Below, piece by piece: positions 25,355-32,109 of a DNA stretch of 33,676 nt (position 1 is its first letter; the number at the start of each line of letters is the position of its first letter). The notes beneath the pieces are model-generated. The model ran no database searches, was not told the DNA's origin, and saw nothing but the letters and a program-made list of their open reading frames with translations. A program made the translations under genes and the position numbers. Source of the DNA: Caldisericia bacterium (GTDB lineage Bacteria; Caldisericota; Caldisericia; JAAYUI01); assembly GCA_017999835.1 (NCBI GenBank), contig JAGNLA010000017.1:1-33676 (forward strand), given 5' to 3'.

Positions 25355-25573
25355 ATCGATAACAGTGTTCCAGTTGGCATCTGTATCTACCGTAACGACT
25401 ACCGACAATAATTTGTTGTTTTGTATTAGGTTATAAAAAGGTGATCCTTCTTTATAACGTAAGAAGTTATAATCGTCCATAACCATAATACGACATGGAC
25501 AATCTACGGTAATTTTAATAGAATCTCCTGCTTTGAGAAATTTCTGTTCGTGTACACAATAAATATCTTCCAT
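25298..25573 (-). CDS. Small DUF1883-like protein, 91 aa
   Basis: The sequence (FLKAGDSIKITVDCPCRIMV, MDDYNFLRYKEGSPF, VTVDTDANWNTVIDLYSDGG) resembles the DUF1883 domain. That domain typically has a conserved LMDxxNFxxYKxG segment followed by a G/N-W-x-V-x-D strand. Such domains occur alone or joined to TIR domains; no TIR domain is present here. No clear SD is visible before the ATG at 25573. It overlaps the convergent small gene at 25121-25354. The assignment is from motif memory and should be treated as moderate. The location beside a transposase remnant suggests accessory DNA. Confidence 0.45.
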   Translation of the reverse strand: MEDIYCVHEQKFLKAGDSIKITVDCPCRIMVMDDYNFLRYKEGSPFYNLIQNNKLLSVVVTVDTDANWNTVIDLYSDGGAINHSISYITLN

Positions 25574-25592
25574 GCGACATAATGTAATACAA

Positions 25593-26470
25593 CTAGGTTG
25601 TTTGTCAATAAGTTTCTAACCAATCTATTTATCAAGATTAACCAACCAGCATCGAATATTGAACTCTCTTGCCAACTATTCCTTTCAATGCCTGATTAAA
25701 TCTTTCACCATCTGAATCTTTCCTTGTATTCCATCTATAACAGAACTCATCACAGTACAAACCTAGATATTTGACTGAGACGTGATGGAAAACTCCACCA
25801 ATGCCCTTTTTCAGTAATGACCAGAAAGATTCAATCCAGTTTGTTGAAATATCACCACGAACATACTCACCACTCCTGTGATTAACCACGTCATGACCGA
25901 AGTCAAAGTACTTTCCAATTCCGTTGTAAGCTGGCCATTCATCGGTGAGGATTTTTGAAAAAGTATCTACGTTGTTAACTATAAACTCTTGAAGTGTTTT
26001 AGAGTCTACATGCTTGACTGGCTTGACCTTTGCCTTGCCGTTACGTTGTACAAGTCCAATAACCGGAGTCTTTGTTTGTGAACCACGACCACGCTTGCCC
26101 TTACCCTTACCACCAACATAGGTTTCATCGGCTTCAACATAACCAAACAGTTTGCAAAAGTCAGGGGATTCTTTCATAGCTTTACGGATTTTGTGTTTAA
26201 TGACCATGCAGTGCGATATGAACCAATTCCTAGTTGTCTTTGGAGTTGAAGGGCTGAAATTCCCTTCTTTGATGAACAAACGAGGTAGACATACTTTGAT
26301 TGGAAGGCGTGAGTCTGTAATGATTGTATTTACGGTTACAGTGAACTGCTTATGACAATCTGAACATTTATGAAGGCCTGAGCGGAAAACCGTGGAAAGC
26401 CAGGCAATCATCGCGCTCTCCCCGCTACACCTCAAGGTGGGACGAGTTACTCATAGTCAAAACAACTTAG
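25593..26470 (-). mobile_element. Candidate IS1595-type insertion sequence remnant
   Basis: The transposase remnant is bracketed by imperfect inverted ends. CTAGGTTGTTTGTCAATAAG at 25593-25612 resembles the reverse complement of 26450-26470, CTAAGTTGTTTTGACTATGA. The first 11 bases match at ten positions. I could not identify a target-site duplication, and the ends are a suggestion only. Confidence 0.35.
25638..26435 (-). pseudogene. IS1595/ISXO2-type transposase, frameshifted
   Basis: The C-terminal two thirds is a recognisable ISXO2-like DDE-type domain: GYVEADETYVGGKGKGKRGRG, then ILTDEWPAYNGIG, and VNHRSGEYVRGDISTNWIES. The N-terminal half keeps part of the zinc ribbon (GLHKCSDCHKQFTVTVNTII). 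Between about 26205 and 26275 the reading frame carries nonsense (GNFSPSTPKTTRNW), whereas the neighbouring frame encodes KKGISALQLQRQLGIGSYRT, the normal family sequence. Two compensating frameshifts therefore remove an essential stretch. The start is also degraded. It is probably inactive unless these are sequence errors. Confidence 0.75.
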
Positions 26471-26529
26471 AAGAGGCAATATTTTGAAATATCCCCCCAA
26501 CTTTCTGAGCTCACCTTATAAAAACAAAA

Positions 26530-26709
26530 TCAATCCCCGTCATGATTACAACCTGGTGGATAATCATTATTTTCACAAACACAATCACAATCGTAACAAT
26601 GACAACAAATGCTAGAACCTTGGTGGTTCTGATGGGTAGCATAATCATCTTTTTTTACATATCTCTCTTTATTTTTTGTATTATAGTAGAGATTAATAAT
26701 TCCTTTCAT
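26530..26709 (-). CDS. Cysteine-rich RiPP precursor peptide candidate, 59 aa
   Basis: This short gene overlaps the 3' end of the radical SAM gene by 17 bases and has an ideal SD (GGAGG, six bases before the ATG at 26709). The product has a polar leader-like part (MKGIINLYYNTKNKERYVKK, then DDYATHQNHQGSS) and a Cys-dense end, ICCHCYDCDCVCENND, followed by YPPGCNHDGD. Six Cys fall within 11 residues and a seventh follows. Size, leader-core layout and tight coupling to an rSAM-SPASM protein with a recognition domain fit a ribosomally made, modified peptide. It is not the SCIFF pattern. The modification (thioether or other) cannot be told from sequence. A metal-binding peptide is an alternative. 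Confidence 0.75.
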   Translation of the reverse strand: MKGIINLYYNTKNKERYVKKDDYATHQNHQGSSICCHCYDCDCVCENNDYPPGCNHDGD

Positions 26710-28003
26710 ACGTAGCCTCCTTTACATCAAAAATAAATCTTCTATCTTTCAATATTCCTAGCAATCTATCTGCTTCTATATAAGTAGTGCCGAGTTTGTT
26801 TTTTATTGAACCGATATCGATTTTCGTACTGGTTATTAGGAGTTCATAAAGTGAATTCTCAATAGGTAGCCATGCAGAATTTTGTAGATAAGCAATATAA
26901 CCAAATTTCTCTTTTCTATACCTTATAAACTTACTTATTAAAAACTCATTTGATCCATTTGATTCGAATAGCTTCTTAACCATATTTGTTGATATTATTT
27001 TTGTGCACATCGGGTCTTCAGAATCAGCAGATCCACAAACATTTTTACTATTTGCTCTGCAGCCGCCATGGCAAGCATACGGAAAAGCTTGGCATTTTTT
27101 CTTACAGTAATAGGGGATAAGACTATCATCCCTGTATTTTTTCATTTTGTCCCAAGCTTTTTTGAGACCATCGAAAATTGAACCGAATGATTCTTCACTT
27201 TGTGGACAAGGCCTAATATCACCATTTGAACCAATAATAATTGAAGATTTTCCTGAACCACATCCTCTATTTCCAAAGTACTCCCTTTGTTTATCAGTCT
27301 TAAAACCACAAGTTGGGCAAGGGACGAGAGTATCTATTCTCAAACCAAATTTTTCGTGAGCCAGTATTGCTTTATCAAACATTTCCAATATTTCTTCATG
27401 AGATAATGAATATTTTGTAAAGTCTTTTTGCCATAATGGCCAGGATGGCCTTGTAACACAGAACGATTTTGCACCTAATTTACATGACAATTCTGCTGTC
27501 TCTAAAACTGTCTCTTTGTTAAGTTTCGAACCGACCATACTTATTGAGATACCTAGACCATTTTCTTTTGCAAAACTTATCCCATTTATTACTCTTTCAA
27601 ACGAACCATCTATTCCAGTAATTTTATCGTGAACAAATCTATCGGACGACACAAGTGAGATGAGGAGGCCATTTATACCTAAATCTTTCAAAATTCTAAT
27701 ATGATCGCTATTGAGCATTGATGCATTTGTGTTTAAACCAAGAGAGACCCCTGAATTCACAAGAATCATTAACGAATCGTAATAATATTCCAAGACAACA
27801 AGTGGCTCTCCACCAGTTAAACAAACATCAAAAATTTTGTTTTGCAATATTTCTCTAACAACAACTTTTTGTTGCTCTTTGTCAAGGTAATTAATTGTTA
27901 TGTCTTTATCGCGCCAGTAATTATAACAATGCATACACTTTTGATTGCACCAAGATGTTAACTCCCATTGGATACTCACAGGTGCAGATAGTTTTTTATA
28001 CAT
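26693..28003 (-). CDS. Radical SAM/SPASM peptide maturase with C-terminal RRE
   Basis: The 436-residue protein has the radical SAM cluster motif CNQKCMHC (C19, C23, C26), GGEP at 64-67, and a Cys-rich SPASM region at about 229-333 (C229, C232, C248, C266, C300, C304, C311, C315, C323, C333). SPASM regions usually bind auxiliary iron-sulfur clusters. Residues of about 358-426 (RYRKEKFGYIAYLQNSAWLP through LLGILKDRRFIF) look like a PqqD-type RiPP recognition element. Such enzymes modify ribosomal peptides; the Cys-rich peptide gene overlapping its end is the obvious substrate. Base composition is clearly more AT-rich than the flanking genes, suggesting transfer. No strong SD is visible at the ATG at 28003. 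Confidence 0.85.
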   Translation of the reverse strand: MYKKLSAPVSIQWELTSWCNQKCMHCYNYWRDKDITINYLDKEQQKVVVREILQNKIFDVCLTGGEPLVVLEYYYDSLMILVNSGVSLGLNTNASMLNSDHIRILKDLGINGLLISLVSSDRFVHDKITGIDGSFERVINGISFAKENGLGISISMVGSKLNKETVLETAELSCKLGAKSFCVTRPSWPLWQKDFTKYSLSHEEILEMFDKAILAHEKFGLRIDTLVPCPTCGFKTDKQREYFGNRGCGSGKSSIIIGSNGDIRPCPQSEESFGSIFDGLKKAWDKMKKYRDDSLIPYYCKKKCQAFPYACHGGCRANSKNVCGSADSEDPMCTKIISTNMVKKLFESNGSNEFLISKFIRYRKEKFGYIAYLQNSAWLPIENSLYELLITSTKIDIGSIKNKLGTTYIEADRLLGILKDRRFIFDVKEATYERNY

Positions 28004-28046
28004 AAGTTAAAGTCTAATAACTTAATATTAATTAAAGTTTAAATTT

Positions 28047-28718
28047 TTATATTTTAATTGTCAGCAACGGCTTTGCAAACAAATCTTTCTTGGTCATCCC
28101 TCTTCGTTTTGCAGCTTTATTCCAGCCTGAGTTGCCCATCATGCAATAAAGCCAGGCAGGCAGAGGCTGTGCTACCGTTTCAAGATATTCTGAGCAGGTA
28201 ATTCCATTTGCCAGAATGTTTGCAAACAAGTCTAGAGTCTTTTGGAGTCTTGAAACCATGCTGCCATGCTCCTCAAGCTTCATCGGTTTTCTGGAAGTTA
28301 GAGCAGCTCCACAACCGACCGAGACACCACCAACCCAGACCAAACCAGATTGTCTTGCAAAATTTTTCAAAATCTCCAAAGCCGAGTTGTTGTGAAGCGG
28401 CTCCGGAAAACCCGAATTGCTTATGGCGGCAACTTTCTTGCCTGAACCTGGAAAGGATTTCGACAAAATCTCGCAAGCTTTGGTCAAGCACGCTGGCAAC
28501 GAGTCAACATAGAGCGGAAATGTGAGAAACAGCAAATCCGCGTTTTTTGCGCTATCTATTAATGTTTTTGTTCCACTATCAGTCATCAGCGCCAACGCTG
28601 CGTTGACTTTGGATATCGAATGACCTTTGGCTATGAGTTTGTCGCAAACATGATTGCCAATTTTTTCCGATGTGCTGTGGTTTTGCTTTGGGCTGCCTAT
28701 AATCATGAGAACTTTCAT
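28047..28718 (-). CDS. Flavodoxin-fold NAD(P)H oxidoreductase-like protein
   Basis: The 223-residue protein opens with MKVLMIIGSPKQNHSTSEKI, the FMN-phosphate loop of the NADPH-dependent FMN reductase/flavodoxin-like family. It also has the FLTFPLYVDSLPACLTKACE segment that usually follows the second strand of the fold. The last 60 residues (EYLETVAQPLPAWLYCMMGN and onward) form a helical extension of unknown role. The ATG shares one base with the stop of the Fe-S flavoprotein gene (TGATG), so the two are translationally coupled. The partners and substrate are unknown; supplying electrons to the downstream radical SAM enzyme is possible but unproven. Confidence 0.7.
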   Translation of the reverse strand: MKVLMIIGSPKQNHSTSEKIGNHVCDKLIAKGHSISKVNAALALMTDSGTKTLIDSAKNADLLFLTFPLYVDSLPACLTKACEILSKSFPGSGKKVAAISNSGFPEPLHNNSALEILKNFARQSGLVWVGGVSVGCGAALTSRKPMKLEEHGSMVSRLQKTLDLFANILANGITCSEYLETVAQPLPAWLYCMMGNSGWNKAAKRRGMTKKDLFAKPLLTIKI

Positions 28719-29269
28719 CAGAGCACCTCTTTCAAGGATTTTTCGAGTGCTGACGCAACCTTTGCTTGACCGTCAATAACAACAGATGACCACTTGGGGG
28801 GTTGCATGTTCAGGACATTTCTTCGGGTCAGATTCAGAAAACACTCGGCTGACAGGGGATCGGGTGTTTCCTGATAGCCTATCATTAAATTTGCCGGCAC
28901 GTTTTCGTATCGCTGGAAGTGGTGAATTTCGCCTTTTATCCTTTTGAAGTATGGCAGAAGAATTGGGATCGACCTGTCGAGCATTTTTTTTAGCTCTGAC
29001 GAGTATCCGCCAAACGTCACAGGCGACAGATCCACAACGAGGTTGCAGTTGACCATTTTTCTGGTTATGTCTGTTGCATCATCACTTATTACGCAAATAC
29101 CAGGCGTTTTCACCCAGCAACCGAAACAACCGATGCATGGCTTGATGTGTTTTTCGGACAAGCAAATCCAATCGAGGCTGTGTTCCTTGAGCTTTGCCCT
29201 CAGTTCCGATTCTATCAACGCTGAAAGCTCGGTTTTCTCAATCTTCCCATCAAGCACGACTATATCCAT
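28718..29269 (-). CDS. Iron-sulfur flavoprotein-like NAD(P)H reductase
   Basis: The frame is open from 29344, but the ATG at 29269 with GAGGTG a few bases upstream is the better start, giving 183 residues. HIKPCIGCFGCWVKTPGIC (C45, C48, C51, C59) is the compact cysteine motif seen in iron-sulfur flavoproteins of the flavodoxin-reductase family. DLSPVTFGGYSSELKKMLDR matches the usual PVYFGxxSxxLKxxxDR segment. The canonical N-terminal GSPR phosphate loop is absent, so FMN binding may differ or the N-terminus may be shortened. It forms a coupled pair with the next gene. Confidence 0.7.
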   Translation of the reverse strand: MDIVVLDGKIEKTELSALIESELRAKLKEHSLDWICLSEKHIKPCIGCFGCWVKTPGICVISDDATDITRKMVNCNLVVDLSPVTFGGYSSELKKMLDRSIPILLPYFKRIKGEIHHFQRYENVPANLMIGYQETPDPLSAECFLNLTRRNVLNMQPPKWSSVVIDGQAKVASALEKSLKEVL

Positions 29270-29322
29270 TTTCACCTCAGATGAATGCTTTGACACAAAT
29301 AATTGTATTTTGTTTTTCAATG

Positions 29323-29350
29323 AAAAACCGGATGCAACGCGCATCCGGTT
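29323..29350 (-). terminator. Terminator after the ABC transporter operon
   Basis: On the minus strand AACCGGATGC pairs with GCATCCGGTT (29341-29350 with 29326-29335) around a 5-base loop and runs into a T-rich stretch. It closes the abrB-like/ABC unit and separates it from the flavoprotein genes. Confidence 0.75.
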
Positions 29351-29368
29351 CGGTTTAAATTCCAGCGT

Positions 29369-30592
29369 TTATCTGGTGATAATTTTTTTGAAAAGCGGTA
29401 CAGCAATTATCAGCGTCACAGCTCCAAAAAGCACGAGAATCACAAGCTCTTTTGCCACATCACCGATGCCGGCGCCTAAAATCATGACTTTTCTTAAAGC
29501 GTCAACGGCATAAGTCAACGGCACACATTTTGAAATCACCTGCATGAAAGCAGGCATTTGCTGAATTGGAAAGAACACACCGGACAGAAACAGCATCGGA
29601 AACTGAACCATTGACAGAACCTGCATGGCTGATTCCTGCTGAGCAGCCGAGGCTGAAACGAGAATACCGAGTCCGACAAACGAGAAAATGCCAAGTATGA
29701 GGATGAACGTGACTAAAAAAAGGCTACCATTGATGTGGACTCCAAACAAAACCATCGCCAACAACAATACCAGCGCTCCCTGAATCAGGCCTCTTACTGA
29801 TTGAGAAAGGGCTTTGCCCATGATGATTGACAGTCTGCTGATTGGTGCAATAAGAATTCCATCAAGAGTGCCGTGTTCCCTTTCCACCGAAACGGAAGCA
29901 GCAAGTCCAGTCAGGACGGCTGTCAAAACAATCATTGCAATGATGCCTGGGGCGACAAAATCGAAATAGTTGGTTTCGCCTTCAATCAAACCCTTGACTT
30001 CAACACTTATCGGCGTGATGTAGGACGATGCATCGGACTGACCGGATGTCGGCATCTGTTGAATGGAGGTGTCAGGTTTTCCGGATTGTGAATTTCTTGA
30101 AAGCAGCGTTTCAACTTTTTGACTGCCAATTTTTTGTCCAAACATCTCCACAACTTTAGACAATACGGATGTTGTTGTCTTTGAAATCTGCGGGCTGGAC
30201 TGGTCTTCGATGATGGTGATCTTTGCCTGTTTTGAAGAGGTGATAACATTCGAGAAATCCTCAGGAATGATAAGAGCTCCATTTACATCCTGTTTTTTAA
30301 TCGCTTCTTTCACCTGGTCAACGGTTTTGTATTCTTTGACGATGAAAGCCTTGTTTCCTTTTGTCATTTCAATGTTTGACAGGGCTTCCTTTAGTTGATT
30401 GCCAACTTTCGGATCACTGTTGACGATGCCAATTGGGATGTCCTTTATGCTTGACTGGTTTGGGAAAATGAATCCTGTCAATATCATCATGAATATCGGC
30501 ATGATCAAAAACACGACCAGCCTCATCTTGTCTCTTGGGAACTCTGTCAAATCTTTTTTGCAAATCTGCCATATATCGCTTAAAGTTCTCAT
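29369..30592 (-). CDS. ABC-2 type transporter permease
   Basis: The 407-residue membrane protein has one N-terminal transmembrane segment (LVVFLIMPIFMMILTGFIFP), a large extracytoplasmic region of about 190 residues, and five further hydrophobic segments toward the C-terminus. The ABC-2 hallmark region ASVSVEREHGTLDGILIAPI follows the second membrane segment. This matches the YhgE/DrrB-like ABC2_membrane_3 family that exports drugs, lipids or peptides. It starts five bases after the ATPase stop, and the two would form the transporter. Substrate unknown; the nearby peptide locus makes it a possible exporter, but a terminator lies between them. Confidence 0.85.
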   Translation of the reverse strand: MRTLSDIWQICKKDLTEFPRDKMRLVVFLIMPIFMMILTGFIFPNQSSIKDIPIGIVNSDPKVGNQLKEALSNIEMTKGNKAFIVKEYKTVDQVKEAIKKQDVNGALIIPEDFSNVITSSKQAKITIIEDQSSPQISKTTTSVLSKVVEMFGQKIGSQKVETLLSRNSQSGKPDTSIQQMPTSGQSDASSYITPISVEVKGLIEGETNYFDFVAPGIIAMIVLTAVLTGLAASVSVEREHGTLDGILIAPISRLSIIMGKALSQSVRGLIQGALVLLLAMVLFGVHINGSLFLVTFILILGIFSFVGLGILVSASAAQQESAMQVLSMVQFPMLFLSGVFFPIQQMPAFMQVISKCVPLTYAVDALRKVMILGAGIGDVAKELVILVLFGAVTLIIAVPLFKKIITR

Positions 30593-30597
30593 TTGCT

Positions 30598-31416
30598 CTA
30601 CCTCACTCTGCTCACAGGCCTGCTGCCTGGAGGGCCATGCCTGACGTTAGAAACTGCTTTACCAAGTGCATCTCTTATTTCTTTGCCTGTGACATTAAGG
30701 AACACATCGCCAAGTGTCGGCTTTTCCACGTCTTTAACCAGTTTCTTAAGCTCATCGACAGTGTCCATGGCCACGACCTTGCCATGGTCTATAATGGCAA
30801 CACGGGAGCTGAGAGCCTCAGCCTCAACCATGTCATGAGTGGTCAGAATAATTGTTGTTCCCTTTGCATTCAGCTCCTGAATGAATGTCCTGATCATGTA
30901 GGTTGTCTGTGGATCAAGTCCCAACGTTGGTTCATCCAGAAACATTATCTCCGGTTCAGTCAGCAGAGCCCTTGCAATGTTTATTCGCTGTTTCATGCCG
31001 GTTGAAAATGTTGAAACCTGCGCGTTTCTCCACTCTTCCATCCCGAGACGTTCAAGCCATCTGTTGGCTCTTTCGACAATCAGACTTGTCGGCATGTGGT
31101 TGAGTCTGCCGAAAAATAGCAGGTTTTCCATGGCTGTCAAGTAATCGTAAAGAATGATTTTTTCTGCAACAAGACCTATCTTTGCCCTGACTTTGTCCTG
31201 TTGGGTCTTTATGTCGAAACCTGCAACTGTTGCTGTTCCGGACGTTGGTGTCAGGAGAGTTGTCAGCATCCTTATGGTCGTGGATTTGCCAGCGCCATTC
31301 GGGCCAAGGAATCCAAAAATCTCGCCTTTTTTGACATCCAGTGATATGGCATCAACAGCGGTAAATCTCCGAAACATTTTTGTCAGTTTGTCCGTTTTGA
31401 TTATGCTTTCACTCAT
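30598..31416 (-). CDS. ABC transporter ATP-binding protein, DrrA-like
   Basis: The 272-residue ATPase has Walker A GPNGAGKST (38-46), signature FSTGMKQR (137-144), Walker B IMFLDEPT (157-164) and switch His194 (LTTHDMVEAE). The GMKQR form of the signature is common in DrrA/CcmA-type exporters. Its ATG overlaps the stop of the AbrB-like gene as ATGA, and the permease follows five bases after its stop, so the three form one operon. The C-terminal 40 residues are typical of the family's regulatory tail. Confidence 0.92.
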   Translation of the reverse strand: MSESIIKTDKLTKMFRRFTAVDAISLDVKKGEIFGFLGPNGAGKSTTIRMLTTLLTPTSGTATVAGFDIKTQQDKVRAKIGLVAEKIILYDYLTAMENLLFFGRLNHMPTSLIVERANRWLERLGMEEWRNAQVSTFSTGMKQRINIARALLTEPEIMFLDEPTLGLDPQTTYMIRTFIQELNAKGTTIILTTHDMVEAEALSSRVAIIDHGKVVAMDTVDELKKLVKDVEKPTLGDVFLNVTGKEIRDALGKAVSNVRHGPPGSRPVSRVR

Positions 31417-31640
31417 ATCTGCTCCATAATATCCTTAATTTCCTTGCTTCTGCGCTCAAGAATTTCTGACATCTGCCTTATTGCAGAAACCTTCTGCAGA
31501 ACTATCGCCTCATCCTTCATCCCAAGCACAAGGAGCTTTTCGCCCTTTTCAAGTTTGAACACTGCCCGTGCTTCGGCAGGAATGACGATTTGTCCTCTTT
31601 CACCAACCGTGGCGCTACCAAAGAAAACCATTTCTCTCAT
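31413..31640 (-). CDS. AbrB/SpoVT-type transcription regulator
   Basis: A small swapped-hairpin DNA-binding protein (SATVGERGQIVIPAEARAVFKLEKGEKLLV) with a helical C-terminus. The frame is open from 31691, but the ATG at 31640 with AAAGGG five bases upstream gives a 75-residue protein that begins right at the fold, and a 14-bp palindrome lies before it. It is the first gene of the ABC exporter operon and probably controls it, perhaps including itself. Related proteins also act as antitoxins, but no toxin gene follows. Confidence 0.85.
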   Translation of the reverse strand: MREMVFFGSATVGERGQIVIPAEARAVFKLEKGEKLLVLGMKDEAIVLQKVSAIRQMSEILERRSKEIKDIMEQI

Positions 31641-31650
31641 ATCATCCCTT

Positions 31651-31706
31651 TCATACATGTATGATTTGAATGATTTATACGATATATCCAATTAATATGA
31701 TGTCAA
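31651..31706 (-). promoter_or_regulatory. Promoter and palindromic operator of the abrB-like operon
   Basis: On the minus strand TTGACA (31706-31701) is followed after 16 bases by TATCGT (31684-31679); TATAAA (31679-31674) overlaps as an alternative at 21 bases. Just downstream is the perfect 14-bp palindrome TCATACATGTATGA (31651-31664), between the likely transcription start and the SD. This is a natural site for autorepression by the AbrB-like protein, which is inference. Confidence 0.5.
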
Positions 31707-31742
31707 CTGCTGGATTTAATTATTTTTCATACCCAGACCCTA

Positions 31743-31771
31743 TTGACACAAGCTCATTTGTTTGATAAAAA
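31743..31771 (+). promoter_or_regulatory. Promoter of the mini-ORF/rsgA leader
   Basis: A perfect -35 TTGACA (31743-31748) lies 17 bases from TAAAAA (31766-31771), a four-of-six match to the -10 consensus. Transcription would begin near 31778, about 23 bases before the mini-ORF. Confidence 0.5.
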
Positions 31772-31800
31772 GAAGGAAATACAACAACGAAAGGAGGCGC

Positions 31801-31857
31801 ATGATGAAGAAAGATGATTATTACTATTGTTTTGTTGCCTCCGGGTGGTATTGCTGA
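31801..31857 (+). CDS. Mini-ORF, Tyr/Cys-rich peptide of 17-18 aa
   Basis: The product is MMKKDDYYYCFVASGWYC. A strong GGAGG (31793-31797) is three bases before the first ATG and six before the second, so the second ATG may be the real start. A promoter stands 30 bases upstream and an intrinsic terminator starts 21 bases downstream. This is the layout of a leader peptide in an attenuator or of a short independent transcript. Tyr (four), Cys (two), Phe and Trp dominate, as in peptides that sense amino acid or tRNA supply. rsgA downstream is not an amino acid gene, so the role is open. Confidence 0.55.
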   Translation: MMKKDDYYYCFVASGWYC

Positions 31858-31878
31858 CTTTTAACCATTGTCAATAAC

Positions 31879-31910
31879 AACCGCCCGGACTTTTAAAGGG
31901 CGGTTTTTTT
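31879..31910 (+). terminator. Intrinsic terminator after the mini-ORF
   Basis: AACCGCCC (31879-31886) pairs perfectly with GGGCGGTT (31898-31905) around an 11-base loop and is followed by an uninterrupted T run. It lies between the mini-ORF and the small basic ORF/rsgA, so it either ends a short RNA or attenuates rsgA. Confidence 0.85.
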
Positions 31911-31929
31911 ATTGCACAAAGGAGAAAAG

Positions 31930-32109
31930 TTGAAATACAAAGAAAAAACAAAGTCCTCCAGCAAGAGGATGAGTTACGAAAAAAAACTAAGATTACAGCA
32001 ATCTTTCCCAAAAAGAAGCCACAAGGCAGAAAGGATGATAGATGAGCTCAAACATCCGACAAGGACAAATATATCGGAAGAACCTGGGCAAATATCTGGT
32101 CAAAACTGA
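31930..32109 (+). CDS. Small basic ORF overlapping rsgA start
   Basis: With a TTG start preceded by AAAGGAG, this gives 59 residues rich in Lys, Arg and Ser (MKYKEKTKSSSKRMSYEKKL, then PKRSHKAERMIDELKHPTRT). It has no known motif and would overlap the rsgA start by 68 bases in another frame. It may be a real small RNA- or ribosome-binding protein, a translated leader that couples to rsgA, or chance. The good SD favours translation; the overlap argues for caution. Confidence 0.35.
   Translation: MKYKEKTKSSSKRMSYEKKLRLQQSFPKRSHKAERMIDELKHPTRTNISEEPGQISGQN

Noticed and set aside
26530-26709. SCIFF peptide (six cysteines in forty-five residues)
   Set aside because: Cysteines are clustered as CC-C-C-C-C within 11 residues, unlike the regular SCIFF spacing, and the maturase context differs.
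28208-28525. Long plus-strand ORF opposite the flavodoxin-like gene, and similar long antisense ORFs opposite metH, metF and the permease
   Set aside because: The opposite strand has recognised protein families with matching starts; these antisense frames have no SD and show no domain.
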